Counted from the first letter of the stretch, positions 7,944 through 15,946 are shown. The stretch: 64,000 nt of DNA from Kosakonia oryzendophytica (GCF_900094925.1 NZ_FMAY01000013.1:62001-126000), one strand, 5' to 3'. Notes: generated by a model not told the origin, from the sequence alone. Made by a program: numbers and translations.

Positions 7944-7975
7944 CGCATGCAAGGTCATGCATCTGTTGCATGCAC
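7944..7975. repeat. CATGC repeat cluster beside cos
   Basis: Three CATGC-containing palindromic words (gcatgc 7945-7950, catgcat 7956-7962, gcatgca 7968-7974) lie 10-13 bases apart, about 100 bases from cos. Roughly helical spacing next to cos suggests terminase or packaging-protein binding. The surrounding 7851-8360 has no convincing gene; a 93-codon frame there lacks protein-like character. Confidence 0.45.
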
Positions 7976-8360
7976 AGCTAAAAACAGGGAAATGGTGTAA
8001 AAAAATCCGGGCTTCAGGGTACTGGTTTTACTGTAGTTACTGGCCGCGCAATGTGCAAATAACACTGTTGTGGCGTATGCTGGCAACATTTAGTCATCCG
8101 CGAATTTTCATAGATGAGAGACAACATATTGATAAAATCATTTTATTTGTATTAGTCGCGACGTAGTCTGACATATAAGCTTGAAAGGTTTAGAGTTGTG
8201 GTTTTTGATATGAGTATCGAATCCTTATACAAAACACGAGGTAACTCTCCTGCTTCACCAGTGGTTTCACACTGAAAAAATGCTCGCTGCGCTCATAATT
8301 TTCCGGTGAGCAAGGCGTTATGTGCCAAAATCTGTTTTGAACAATCGTAAGGAACTCGCC

Positions 8361-8612
8361 ATGGAAAACCGCCAAATTAACAAAGAACAACTTTTACAAC
8401 TTTTGAATCTACATTTGCAACAACATCCAGCTTTTGAAGAGGGGATGTCTTTCGATGACATAAATGTGTTAGCTAATAGTTCCTACGATGTTAGAGCCAA
8501 TTTTAACTTTGGTGGTAATTCTGTTGCTGAAAACTACAATAAATTTGGGTACATCTACAACGAAGTGTTCAAAGATTTTCTAGAGAAACAAGAAAAGGAG
8601 CGTTTGCGGTAG
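8361..8612 (+). CDS. Small cargo protein of unknown function beside cos
   Basis: An 83-residue acidic, Asn-rich protein (MENRQINKEQLLQLLNLHLQ at the start), not recognised. The start is ATG 8361, supported by AAGGA eight bases upstream; an upstream in-frame ATG at 8322 lacks a ribosome site. A weak promoter (CTGAAA 8272-8277, 16 bases, CATAAT 8294-8299) precedes it. It is AT-rich, transcribed towards A, and its last 58 bases overlap the antisense 3' end of A. Position and composition suggest a phage cargo gene (moron). The function is unknown. Confidence 0.6.
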   Translation: MENRQINKEQLLQLLNLHLQQHPAFEEGMSFDDINVLANSSYDVRANFNFGGNSVAENYNKFGYIYNEVFKDFLEKQEKERLR

Positions 8613-10900
8613 AGTGTTTCATTAAGGGGTGAGAATTCCGCCCATTCATAAACAACCGGGTATGCAAATTTTTCCCCGTCATAGATGACCGTTGTTCCCC
8701 TCGCCAGCACCTGAAGCTCCAAGCGCTCAGGAACAACGCCATGCTGCGCGAGGTCAAAACGGATTTTCGGCATTCGGTCACGCTCGGATTTTGTCAGCCG
8801 CCCAGATGGGGCTATGTCATTCGGTCTTAATGGTTCACCGCTTCTTTGCTGACGGTTTCCTGTCGGCGAGTCATGTTTTAGTGCGCCTCTAAGCGCCGTC
8901 ACGACCTCAAAGTCATTCCAACCAATAACCCCGCTATCGACAAGATTCAACACCGCTGCGGCATGCTCAGACGGTGTAGGAGTCATAACCGGAACGTCAC
9001 CGCCGGTGAGCTTTCCACAGTTATTGACAGGACTCCGAGGCGCGGCGATGCCGCTTTTTAAAGTCAAAGGCTCAACGGCTAAAAGCTTTGGAACAATGCG
9101 CCAATCCGATGATCGGGTAACGTGGACATGACGCGCTCCGAGGTGCGGTGCGTAAATACCGACCACACGCTCAATATCTTCCTCGTATGCGTTGACCTCA
9201 TCAGTCACGTTACGGGCTACGCGCACAGTCTGACTATCTCGCGGGATATTTGCCCCACCCTGTGCGGCGATATACAAATCAAAATCACCACTATCAGCCG
9301 CCGCGCGAGCCGCTTCGACACGCTCATCAAATTCATCAGCAACGCTAACGCCGCGAGGTAATTTTCGCAGCTCGCGATATGCGCCCATTGTCGGCAAGCC
9401 AATCGGTTTAAACTGAGGAATTCGCCACGTTGACGCCCATGCGGTAACAGCCGCGGCCGTATCTTTTAGCGGCTTTCCGGTATCATTATCGAGCTCGCCA
9501 TCAAGTGCGTAACCGTCGATATTTTTTGCGATATATTTCGCTATGTACCCAGCCGCACCGCCTTTGTTCAGATGTTTAGCCTGAAAGCGATTACGTTTCG
9601 CCCCTGGCTCGTCTCCATCTTCTTTGAGGGCATAACGCCGCATAATTTCGGTGATGTCCTGGCGCTGGTGACGCTTACAAAAAAGCATCATATGCCAGTG
9701 TGGCGTGCCATCGTGATGCGGCTCGACGACACGCATACCATAAACCTGTAAATCGTTATCTTTGAAAGCGGTGCGCATCAGGCTCCAGATACGGCATAGA
9801 TAGCGCTGTCCATCCTTCGGGGTATAGGCCTCATCGTTCCAGCCGTGATTAAGCTGTACGGTCTTATCTTTACCCTTGCCGACCTGACGCGTCGGGTGAT
9901 ATTTCGACGGCGCGGTCAATGTGATAAACATCCCCACATCACCCTCGCCAGCGGCGTAACGCTCAATTCCTGCGATGGTATTCATAAGCTCCATGCGTCG
10001 TATCTCCGGGTTAGAAATACTCCCCATGACTTTGCTAATGAGATCAATACGCTCACCCGTCACCTTATTTTCCAGATCACAAGATTTGAGGTATTCAAGA
10101 TTAGCCAGGCGGCGTGCATGCACATCGCGAATTGCGCTTTTGCTGGCATACGGCGAGCGGTCTTTATTAACCTCACCGGCAGCAATTAAAAGAGCTTCAT
10201 GCCAGCGCATGCGTTGCGCTTTGAGTTGATTAATCCACCATTCATCGTTAATCAGCCGAGCCACAGCGGAAAAGGCCTGGCGGATTGTTATCTGCCCTTT
10301 TCGATACTTCTTCCAGAAAAGCGGAGTGATATTGAAAGCACGAGCAGCACCAACGACATGACCGTAAAGATGAGACTGCGCCTCATCGGTAAAAAGCGAT
10401 TCTTTACCGCCGTGCGCCTCCGCCCATGCATCGCTTAGCTCTTCGTACATAACGAAAAACTGCGAGGCGATACGCGCCGCGAATTTTTTCAGTTCCTTAT
10501 CGTTCATCCCCGGCAAACGCGCATAATTTTCGCTTTCCGCCAGAAACAGCAACGACGCCTGAGTATTCATTTCGTTGCGCTGATTAACTCGCTCTATGCG
10601 CGGCCATAAACGGCGTAAAAATGTCGACTTGAGAAAATAGAGCCCGTGAACCGGGCTTTTGTTGCGTCTGATGTACTCATAACGCGATGTGAAGAGGGAG
10701 CTTAAAAAGTAAGGTAGGCGGTCAATCTTGGACAAAACACCTTGCACCTGACGCAGCTCGTCACGTGTAAGGGGTCTATCGCGCCCAATAGCATCTCGCG
10801 GCGCGTTCCATGAATAGGCACCGGAAAATTCTTTACCGGTGCCTTTTGCAAATGGTGGCGGCGGTGTAGGGGCGTAACGCCCCCGAACTTCAACGCCCAT
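8555..10900 (-). CDS. A: P2-type replication initiation endonuclease gpA
   Basis: Rolling-circle replication initiator, 781 residues (P2 gpA is about 761). It nicks the phage origin and becomes covalently joined through tyrosine. The HUH motif is TPHWHMMLF (His401, His403), and the active-site pair is Tyr452/Tyr456 in GYIAKYIAKNIDG, equivalent to P2 Tyr450/Tyr454. Similarity to P2 runs almost from end to end but stops near EFSPLNET; the final 20 or so residues read through sequence antisense to the small gene at 8361-8612, so the C-terminus has probably been altered by that insertion. The start overlaps the DUF5405-like gene by 11 bases. Confidence 0.95.
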   Translation of the reverse strand: MGVEVRGRYAPTPPPPFAKGTGKEFSGAYSWNAPRDAIGRDRPLTRDELRQVQGVLSKIDRLPYFLSSLFTSRYEYIRRNKSPVHGLYFLKSTFLRRLWPRIERVNQRNEMNTQASLLFLAESENYARLPGMNDKELKKFAARIASQFFVMYEELSDAWAEAHGGKESLFTDEAQSHLYGHVVGAARAFNITPLFWKKYRKGQITIRQAFSAVARLINDEWWINQLKAQRMRWHEALLIAAGEVNKDRSPYASKSAIRDVHARRLANLEYLKSCDLENKVTGERIDLISKVMGSISNPEIRRMELMNTIAGIERYAAGEGDVGMFITLTAPSKYHPTRQVGKGKDKTVQLNHGWNDEAYTPKDGQRYLCRIWSLMRTAFKDNDLQVYGMRVVEPHHDGTPHWHMMLFCKRHQRQDITEIMRRYALKEDGDEPGAKRNRFQAKHLNKGGAAGYIAKYIAKNIDGYALDGELDNDTGKPLKDTAAAVTAWASTWRIPQFKPIGLPTMGAYRELRKLPRGVSVADEFDERVEAARAAADSGDFDLYIAAQGGANIPRDSQTVRVARNVTDEVNAYEEDIERVVGIYAPHLGARHVHVTRSSDWRIVPKLLAVEPLTLKSGIAAPRSPVNNCGKLTGGDVPVMTPTPSEHAAAVLNLVDSGVIGWNDFEVVTALRGALKHDSPTGNRQQRSGEPLRPNDIAPSGRLTKSERDRMPKIRFDLAQHGVVPERLELQVLARGTTVIYDGEKFAYPVVYEWAEFSPLNETLYRKRSFSCFSRKSLNTSL

Positions 10901-11165
10901 TTGAGCCGAAAGCCGTTAAGCATTGCTGACTGAGCCGCTCAACCTGCGTACTTAGTGCCTCAAATGAGGTGGCGTCGCCAGTGAAAAGATCGTGATACAC
11001 CAAACCGGATACGAGCTGGTTTAATTTGGGGTAATAGCCGACAACATCGAGCCACTCCTTACCGGCATTCTTACCTGTTTCAGCGGTCTTTTTTTCCTGC
11101 AAAATGAACTGAAAGCGATCACTGGTGACAACATAGCGTTCGCCAATCTCGATACGAATGCTCAT
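10890..11165 (-). CDS. DUF5405-like P2 early-region protein
   Basis: A 91-residue protein (MSIRIEIGERYVVTSDRFQF at the start) that I recognise as the DUF5405-type protein usually just upstream of A in P2-like phages. No catalytic motif is visible. It overlaps the upstream zinc-finger gene by four bases and A by 11, so it is part of the early replication operon. Function unknown. Confidence 0.72.
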   Translation of the reverse strand: MSIRIEIGERYVVTSDRFQFILQEKKTAETGKNAGKEWLDVVGYYPKLNQLVSGLVYHDLFTGDATSFEALSTQVERLSQQCLTAFGSNGR

Positions 11166-11386
11166 ACGTGTCCCCGATAGTGTTTTGCTTTAGCCTCGAA
11201 TGCTGACTGACAGTAAACACAGCGAGTAGCAGACGGATAAACTGCACGGCGGTCAGCAGGAATCGGAGCTTCACACTCTTCACAAACCAACGCAGCAGCG
11301 CCGCAGGGTTTTACCCGCGCGGCGTTAATCTGGCGGGTCAGTGACTCAGTCTGTCGTTCTTGAACGATATCCATATAATCTGGCAT
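11162..11386 (-). CDS. TraR/DksA-type zinc finger protein
   Basis: A 74-residue protein with a C-terminal C4 zinc finger, CEECEAPIPADRR followed by TRCVYCQ (Cys-x2-Cys-x17-Cys-x2-Cys), the signature of phage TraR/DksA-like proteins. The short N-terminal helix lacks the long coiled coil of DksA. Relatives such as TraR act on RNA polymerase, so a role in shifting transcription during phage growth is inferred. It lies three bases after the preceding gene and overlaps the next by four. Confidence 0.8.
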   Translation of the reverse strand: MPDYMDIVQERQTESLTRQINAARVKPCGAAALVCEECEAPIPADRRAVYPSATRCVYCQSAFEAKAKHYRGHV

Positions 11387-11389
11387 TAG

Positions 11390-11686
11390 TTATCCTCTAA
11401 TTCTGCTTAGTGTTTTAAATTCACTTACGCAGTGCGTAATAAGCTCGGTAGTTAATTCTGTAACTTCATCCAACGAAGAGATTTGCTTATGAAAAATCGC
11501 CCGCTTAACGAGTAGATTTATTACGTCCGAGAGCAGTTTTAATTCACAGGAATAAATAGCGATGACTGATTCAACCTTCGCACCGGTTTCCCTGTCGCGT
11601 TTAATATCAGCAAGCGAAAACTCGTCGTTTTTCAGAAGTGTGATTTTTAACCAGTTATTTAGTAATACTGTGTGTACGAGTGACAT
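11390..11686 (-). CDS. Hypothetical P2-type early protein
   Basis: A 98-residue, mostly helical protein that I do not recognise. A longer frame begins with GTG at 11695, but ATG 11684-11686 has GAGGAG eight bases upstream and overlaps the previous stop as TAATG, giving coupled translation. Its place between a DUF2732-like gene and the zinc-finger gene matches the unnamed small genes between B and A in P2. Confidence 0.6.
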   Translation of the reverse strand: MSLVHTVLLNNWLKITLLKNDEFSLADIKRDRETGAKVESVIAIYSCELKLLSDVINLLVKRAIFHKQISSLDEVTELTTELITHCVSEFKTLSRIRG

Positions 11687-11910
11687 TAAAGGCACTCCTC
11701 GCGAGACAAGCCGATATTATGAAACTTGATTGACTCCTGACTGAGTAACTCGACAATCTCTAAACGAGACAACTCAACACTTGTTATGTGGCGTATTAAG
11801 GCGTCAAGATGAGAAGAAAAGCGTGTAGCCGCGTCGGTCTGTGCTTCCGTTTTGGCCTGTTGGAGCATTAATGAGAATTTACCGCACAGCGTTCCTGTTA
11901 CTGTATGCAT
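11686..11910 (-). CDS. DUF2732-like P2 early protein
   Basis: A 74-residue helical protein; the C-terminal [20 protein letters not shown] with LLSQES resembles DUF2732 proteins of the P2 B-to-A interval. The start is ATG 11908-11910, with GGAG upstream (GGAGAAAGTC); the frame is open to 11943 without a better start. The stop overlaps the next ATG by one base. Function unknown. Confidence 0.6.
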   Translation of the reverse strand: MHTVTGTLCGKFSLMLQQAKTEAQTDAATRFSSHLDALIRHITSVELSRLEIVELLSQESIKFHNIGLSREECL

Positions 11911-11973
11911 GACTTTCTCCAGATAAAAAGAAGCCCCGCACAATTAAGTGCGTTAAAAATTAACGGTAATTAT

Positions 11974-12474
11974 TTAATGAAGATATTGTTCAGGTTTAAC
12001 CGAGGTTAATATTGTCGGTGCATGCTCAAAAAGGCCGAATAACTCCCGCAACGCTCGAAATAATTTATCGCGCCAATAACAGGAATCGTCATTAATGCGC
12101 CAGTAAGGCTGGTTAAATTCATTTTCTGTTAAACCAGCATGCATAAATAAAGTTCTTCGCTGACTTATTGTTAACCTGCCAATGTAAGCTGTTTGGCTGA
12201 TACCAACCTGACGGAATCGGGAAAACGCTGCGCGTAATTCGTCAATTGCACAGATCAGGCGCTCGCGATCGACGTCGTTCATTTCTTCAAAACGCATGGT
12301 CGCATGACGCTGTTTCAACTGCGCATGAAAGCAAACTGTTAAGCGCTCGCGCTCCATCATCTGATTATAAAAATCACATGAATCTTGCCAGCGAGGCGCG
12401 GCTAGGTATTTGCTGACCAAGCTGCGCAAACCGGCTGGCTGACCGGACACGATACCGAGAGTCATCACAGACAT
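11974..12474 (-). CDS. B: P2-type replication protein gpB
   Basis: A 166-residue homologue of P2 gpB, which in P2 interacts with host DnaB to allow lagging-strand synthesis. The start MSVMTLGIVSGQPAGLRSLV and the end FNQPYWRINDD, FEHAPTILTSVKPEQYLH parallel P2 B (as I recall, PYWRIN and APTIITAAMPEQYLH). GGAGG lies eight bases before the ATG, inside the end of the upstream gene, with a ten-base overlap. The middle of the protein is clearly more diverged from P2. Confidence 0.82.
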   Translation of the reverse strand: MSVMTLGIVSGQPAGLRSLVSKYLAAPRWQDSCDFYNQMMERERLTVCFHAQLKQRHATMRFEEMNDVDRERLICAIDELRAAFSRFRQVGISQTAYIGRLTISQRRTLFMHAGLTENEFNQPYWRINDDSCYWRDKLFRALRELFGLFEHAPTILTSVKPEQYLH

Positions 12475-12641
12475 TTCCAGAACCTCCGGGATTTCAGAAA
12501 AGTAAAAACAGCGCTTAGAGTGCTCGGTTTTTTGGTGCGGATGATGATGCCTTTGCGTCCCTTGCCGTGGGTGATAGTGAAATCTATCGCCCTTGAACTT
12601 TCGTTACGCAATAGCTGAGCAATGCAACGAGGTTCATTCAT
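12465..12641 (-). CDS. Fil-like small phage protein
   Basis: A 58-residue basic protein starting MNEPRCIAQLLRN. The start at 12641 has TGGGG about eight bases upstream and follows cox by two bases; the longer open frame to 12668 lies inside cox. The ITHGKGRKGIIIR segment resembles proteins annotated as phage filamentation (Fil) family in 186-like phages, which block host division, but the match is from memory and partial. Confidence 0.5.
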   Translation of the reverse strand: MNEPRCIAQLLRNESSRAIDFTITHGKGRKGIIIRTKKPSTLSAVFTFLKSRRFWKCL

Positions 12642-12643
12642 GA

Positions 12644-12916
12644 TCAAAGCCCCATCCACAACAGCCACGCGTCACGCTGCTCAACTGGTCTGTTGTAAAA
12701 CGCTTCACGTACGCCGCGATTGAACTCAGGAATGAAAACCAGCTTATCGCCTGCGCGGGCATTCGGTTTAGATGGATCGCGAAACTCAACAACAGGCAAC
12801 TTGTTCGCTTTCAGCATTTCAATGACTGCACTGCGTGGCTTTCCGAGTAATTCGGCGAACTTATCAGGATGTACCGCTTCAATTGGGTACTGGATCAAAT
12901 AGTTATTTGCGTCCAT
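12644..12916 (-). CDS. cox: P2 Cox-like excisionase and repressor of lysogeny
   Basis: A 90-residue protein from ATG 12914-12916 (GAGAGGTG upstream); the frame is open to 12961 without support for a longer form. The N-terminal YPIEAVHPDKFAELLGKPRS with VIEMLKANKLPVVEF is a winged-helix DNA-binding region as in P2 Cox, which represses the lysogenic promoter and directs excision. It is the first gene of the leftward early operon and is divergent from the C repressor. The operator region lies between them. Confidence 0.82.
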   Translation of the reverse strand: MDANNYLIQYPIEAVHPDKFAELLGKPRSAVIEMLKANKLPVVEFRDPSKPNARAGDKLVFIPEFNRGVREAFYNRPVEQRDAWLLWMGL

Positions 12917-12970
12917 AAAACACACCTCTCGTGCTAATCTTGTCGGATCCAGCCCCTTCAAAACCGCTCA

Positions 12971-13059
12971 GGAACGTTCCTGACGGGCTGGACTCACGCC
13001 CAAAATGGTACACATATAGGTTCCATTTGCGGAAAATTTAGGACACATATAGGTTCCAT
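12971..13059. promoter_or_regulatory. Lysogeny switch region with C operators
   Basis: Two identical 17-base direct repeats, acacatataggttccat, lie at 13010-13026 and 13043-13059, 33 bases apart (about three helical turns). A perfect palindrome ggaacgttcc lies at 12971-12980. P2-type C repressors bind direct repeats rather than palindromes, so the 17-mers are the likely C operators controlling the early promoter. The second repeat sits just upstream of the C start codon. Confidence 0.7.
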
Positions 13060-13064
13060 GTCAA

Positions 13065-13358
13065 ATGAAATTAAGCGCGAAGGTAAAAGCCTTACGAGAA
13101 GCAGAGGGGTTAAGTCAGGCTAAGTTTTGCAAAATCATCGACTTGCCCCTTAGCACGTTGAAAAAGTATGAAACAGGTAATTTCGAGCCAGGAGGTAACG
13201 CTCTGCTCAAAATTACGACACACCCACAATTTCAGAAATATGCCCTTTGGTTAATGACTGACAAAACTGCCCCACAAGCTGGTCAAATCGCACCGGCTAT
13301 CGCACACAATGGGCAAGAGCCAACAGAATCAAACCACTCAGAGAAACAGACTGGTTAA
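13065..13358 (+). CDS. C: P2 C-type immunity repressor
   Basis: A 97-residue repressor with an N-terminal helix-turn-helix (AEGLSQAKFCKIIDLPLSTL, KKYETG, about residues 13-38) and the C-terminal stretch FQKYALWLMTDKTAPQAGQI, which parallels P2 C (FTKYTLWFMTNQIAPESGQI as I recall). Length matches the 99 residues of P2 C. It is divergent from cox and lies five bases after the second operator repeat. P2 C repressors are not RecA-cleavable and no S24 protease domain is present here. Confidence 0.88.
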   Translation: MKLSAKVKALREAEGLSQAKFCKIIDLPLSTLKKYETGNFEPGGNALLKITTHPQFQKYALWLMTDKTAPQAGQIAPAIAHNGQEPTESNHSEKQTG

Positions 13359-13378
13359 CACTATATAAACATTACATT

Positions 13379-13405
13379 TTCACCATTTGTTACCAAGATG
13401 GTGAA
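13379..13405. terminator. Hairpin between C and int
   Basis: Inverted repeat ttcaccat / atggtgaa (8 bp, 11-base loop) between the end of C and the int start. No T run follows on the plus strand, so it may be a weak terminator or a structure limiting int translation. Confidence 0.4.
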
Positions 13406-13427
13406 TCCTGCGCCGGAGGGCTTTCTT

Positions 13428-14408
13428 ATGGCAATTAAGAAGCTCGATGATGGTCGCTATGAAGTGGACATTAGACCGCGCGGGCGCGAAGGACGTCGCA
13501 TTCGCCGGAAGTTTGAAAGAAAGGCCGAAGCTATCGCATTTGAGCGTTACACGCTGGCGAACGCACCCCAAAAGGAATGGGCTGGCCGACGGACTGACCG
13601 ACGCACTCTAACCGAGTTGTTAGATGCATGGTGGCAATACCACGGGCAGAACCACGAACACGGAAAAAAAGAGCGAGGGCATTTGCTCAAAACCATCAAT
13701 GGGCTGGGAGATCTGCCAGTCAGCAGATTAAGCAAGAAATGCCTGATGGATTACCGCTCAATGCGTTTACGGGAAGGTATCAGCGCAGCAACAATAAATC
13801 GTGATATGTACCGTCTATCGGGCATGTTTACGAAGCTGATCCAGTTAGAGGAATTTGCCGGGCAACATCCCGTGCATGGTTTGCCTCCACTGGCAGAAGC
13901 CAACCCGGAAATGACGTTTCTGGATAAGTCAGAAATTGAAAAGCTGTTAGGAGTATTGAGCGGAGATGCTTTGCTCGTTGCCCTCGTCTGCCTTAGCACT
14001 GGCGGAAGATGGACAGAGGTAGCCACACTAAAACCGGCGCAAATAGCCAGTTGCAGGGTTACTTTTTTGAAAACGAAAAACGGCAAAAAGCGAACCGTGC
14101 CTATCTCAGCGCAGCTTGAAAAGAAAGTGAAAGAGGAATCCAGCGGGAAGCTGTTCAAAGTTGATTATGAAAAATTTTGCGGGGTCTTACGCAACGTGAA
14201 ACCTGACATTCCACCCAATCAGGCAACACATATTCTGCGCCACACTTTCGCAAGCCATTTCATGATGAACGGGGGCAACATAATTGCGCTGCAACAGATT
14301 CTCGGGCATGCAAGCATTCAGCAGACGATGGCATATGCGCACCTTGCACCTGACTACCTGCAAAATGCTGTTGCGTTAAATCCTCTGAATGGCGGGGTGA
14401 CGCTGTAA
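13428..14408 (+). CDS. int: P2-type tyrosine integrase
   Basis: Site-specific recombinase of 326 residues from ATG 13428, with GGAGGG upstream; MAIKKLDDGRYEVDIRP is nearly the P2 Int start. An in-frame start at 13398 has no ribosome site and falls in the hairpin. Catalytic residues are Arg194 (STGGRWTEV), His268 and Arg271 (HILRHTF), His294 (LGHAS) and Tyr303 (MAYAHL). It points out of the prophage towards cpxP, so the host junction is close downstream. Confidence 0.95.
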   Translation: MAIKKLDDGRYEVDIRPRGREGRRIRRKFERKAEAIAFERYTLANAPQKEWAGRRTDRRTLTELLDAWWQYHGQNHEHGKKERGHLLKTINGLGDLPVSRLSKKCLMDYRSMRLREGISAATINRDMYRLSGMFTKLIQLEEFAGQHPVHGLPPLAEANPEMTFLDKSEIEKLLGVLSGDALLVALVCLSTGGRWTEVATLKPAQIASCRVTFLKTKNGKKRTVPISAQLEKKVKEESSGKLFKVDYEKFCGVLRNVKPDIPPNQATHILRHTFASHFMMNGGNIIALQQILGHASIQQTMAYAHLAPDYLQNAVALNPLNGGVTL

Positions 14409-14420
14409 AAGGCTTCTCTG

Positions 14421-14445
14421 AGTGTCCACAAAGTGTCCACACTCA
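14421..14445. other. Prophage-host junction zone with repeated gtgtccac
   Basis: Tandem agtgtccaca / aagtgtccac, framed by inverted gagtgt / acactc, immediately follows int. Such repeats are possible integrase arm sites. The attachment core must lie between the int stop (14408) and the cpxP terminator (14526); the exact core cannot be fixed because the other junction is outside the window. Confidence 0.4.
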
Positions 14446-14525
14446 GGGAATTTTAAAACCCTTCCAGACCGTTACAGCTTTTTCTAAGTGGCTGTTATTC
14501 TTAGATTCAGGTGTAAGTGATTGAT

Positions 14526-14552
14526 AAAAAAAACCCCCTCATCATGAGGGGG
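14526..14552 (-). terminator. cpxP/CpxQ terminator
   Basis: Stem ccccctcat / atgaggggg (14534-14542 with 14544-14552), followed on the minus strand by eight T's. It is an intrinsic terminator and supplies the Hfq-binding U tail of CpxQ. Confidence 0.85.
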
Positions 14553-14583
14553 AAGACAGGGATGGTGTCTATGGCAAGGAAAA
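14526..14583 (-). ncRNA. cpxQ: CpxQ small RNA (3'UTR of cpxP)
   Basis: Minus-strand sequence starting TTTTCCTTGCCATAGACACC and ending in the cpxP terminator matches the CpxQ RNA I remember from Salmonella and E. coli. CpxQ is cut from cpxP mRNA by RNase E and uses Hfq to repress envelope protein mRNAs. The 5' seed region is unchanged to the eye; the terminator loop is ctcatgatgag instead of the E. coli form. The 5' end given is by analogy. Confidence 0.82.
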
Positions 14584-14592
14584 CAGGGTTTG

Positions 14593-15096
14593 TTACTGGT
14601 AATGCCGGGTACTGCTACTACTCAATACTGTCGACGGGGAACTTTGCTGCAACTGCGCGACATCACGCAGTTGTTCCATCCGTTGCTGATGCTTCTGGTT
14701 TAAAACCGCTTGCTGCTCCGGCGTGAGCAGGTGGTACATCTGGTTGCGGACCTTTGCCATTTCAACCTGACGGGCGACCTGCTCCTGCGCCATTTTTTCC
14801 GCCTGAGCGCGCACAGCGTTTTCATCAAAATTTTCTGCGGTGACAAGGCGGTGCATTGTCTCCATTTCGCTAACATTAACTGGAGGTTGATCGTGCCGCG
14901 CCTGTCTCATCAGATCCCGCATCTGTTGGCGCTGATGTTCGGTCAAATTAATACCGTCAAACATGTGGCTCTGAACACTGCGCTGCGCAAGCCCCTCAAT
15001 GGGATGCCAGTTATCGCCTGTTACGACTTCAGCGGCGTGGCTAACTGCACTTAACGCCAGCGTTGAGGCCATGACGGCAGCGGTAACTTTGCGCAT
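14593..15096 (-). CDS. cpxP: Periplasmic Cpx adaptor CpxP
   Basis: Periplasmic inhibitor of the CpxA sensor and adaptor for DegP degradation of misfolded proteins; 167 residues. The start at 15096 gives the signal peptide [21 protein letters not shown]; the frame is open further upstream but [10 protein letters not shown] is the family start. Two LTxxQ motifs, LTEHQ and LTPEQ, mark the Spy/CpxP fold. The C-terminal tail (about the last 15 residues) differs from E. coli. It is divergent from cpxRA with a CpxR box in between, and is usually the most strongly Cpx-induced gene. Confidence 0.95.
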   Translation of the reverse strand: MRKVTAAVMASTLALSAVSHAAEVVTGDNWHPIEGLAQRSVQSHMFDGINLTEHQRQQMRDLMRQARHDQPPVNVSEMETMHRLVTAENFDENAVRAQAEKMAQEQVARQVEMAKVRNQMYHLLTPEQQAVLNQKHQQRMEQLRDVAQLQQSSPSTVLSSSSTRHYQ

Positions 15097-15177
15097 CATC
15101 TGCTCCAGTAATATTTCCGTATCGCGTATCAACGAGAATCAGTCTACGATTCAGGCTGCAAACATGCGTCAGGGGGT

Positions 15178-15192
15178 GTAAAACAACGTAAA
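15178..15192. promoter_or_regulatory. CpxR box
   Basis: Exact match to the CpxR consensus GTAAA-N5-GTAAA in the cpxP-cpxR gap, placed to activate cpxP and autoregulate cpxRA. Confidence 0.82.
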
Positions 15193-15247
15193 GTCATGGA
15201 TTAGCGACTCTTGATGACGTAATTTCTGCCTCGGAGGTATTTAAACA

Positions 15248-15946
15248 ATGAATAAAATTCTTTTAGTAGATGATGACCGAGAGCTTACATCCCTGTTAAA
15301 AGAGCTACTCGACATGGAAGGTTTTAATGTGCTCGTTGCTCACGATGGGGAACAGGCGCTTGACCTCCTCGATGACAGTATTGATTTGCTTTTGCTCGAC
15401 GTAATGATGCCGAAGAAAAACGGTATCGATACCCTTAAAGAGCTACGTCAGACACACCAGACGCCGGTTATTATGTTGACTGCACGCGGCAGTGAGCTTG
15501 ATCGCGTTCTCGGCCTTGAGCTGGGCGCGGATGACTATCTGCCCAAACCGTTTAACGATCGCGAATTGGTCGCGCGTATCCGGGCGATTTTGCGCCGCTC
15601 CCACTGGAGTGAGCAGCAACAAAACAGCGACAACGGTTCGCCTACGCTTGAAGTGGATGCACTGAGCCTGAACCCTGGTCGCCAGGAAGCCAGCTTTGAC
15701 GGTCAAGCGCTGGAGCTAACAGGAACGGAATTCACGTTGCTCTACCTGCTGGCGCAGCATCTTGGTCAGGTGGTTTCCCGTGAACATCTTAGTCAGGAAG
15801 TGCTCGGCAAACGCTTAACGCCATTTGATCGTGCCATCGACATGCACATTTCCAATCTGCGCCGTAAATTGCCGGATCGCAAAGATGGGCATCCGTGGTT
15901 TAAAACCCTGCGCGGGCGCGGTTATCTGATGGTTTCCGCTTCATGA
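15248..15946 (+). CDS. cpxR: Envelope stress response regulator CpxR
   Basis: OmpR-family response regulator, 232 residues, with receiver domain (about 1-115; Asp9/Asp10 acidic pocket and phosphorylated Asp51 in LLLLDVMMP) and C-terminal winged helix (about 130-230). Phosphorylated by CpxA, it binds GTAAA-N5-GTAAA boxes. GGAGG precedes the ATG. The stop overlaps the cpxA start (ATGA). Confidence 0.97.
   Translation: MNKILLVDDDRELTSLLKELLDMEGFNVLVAHDGEQALDLLDDSIDLLLLDVMMPKKNGIDTLKELRQTHQTPVIMLTARGSELDRVLGLELGADDYLPKPFNDRELVARIRAILRRSHWSEQQQNSDNGSPTLEVDALSLNPGRQEASFDGQALELTGTEFTLLYLLAQHLGQVVSREHLSQEVLGKRLTPFDRAIDMHISNLRRKLPDRKDGHPWFKTLRGRGYLMVSAS

Noticed and set aside
7885-8166. Possible 93-codon gene next to cos
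   Set aside because: No ribosome site, Trp/Cys-rich composition unlike a protein, and it runs through the repeat cluster beside cos.
8190-8390. Minus-strand 66-codon frame
   Set aside because: It overlaps the start of the better supported 83-residue gene and shows no family resemblance or ribosome site.
13398-13427. Longer integrase start
   Set aside because: It lies within a hairpin without a ribosome site; ATG 13428 has GGAGGG and matches the P2 Int N-terminus.
14409-14525. tRNA gene as the phage attachment site
   Set aside because: No cloverleaf or tRNA 3' end is visible; the junction is next to the cpxP terminator instead.
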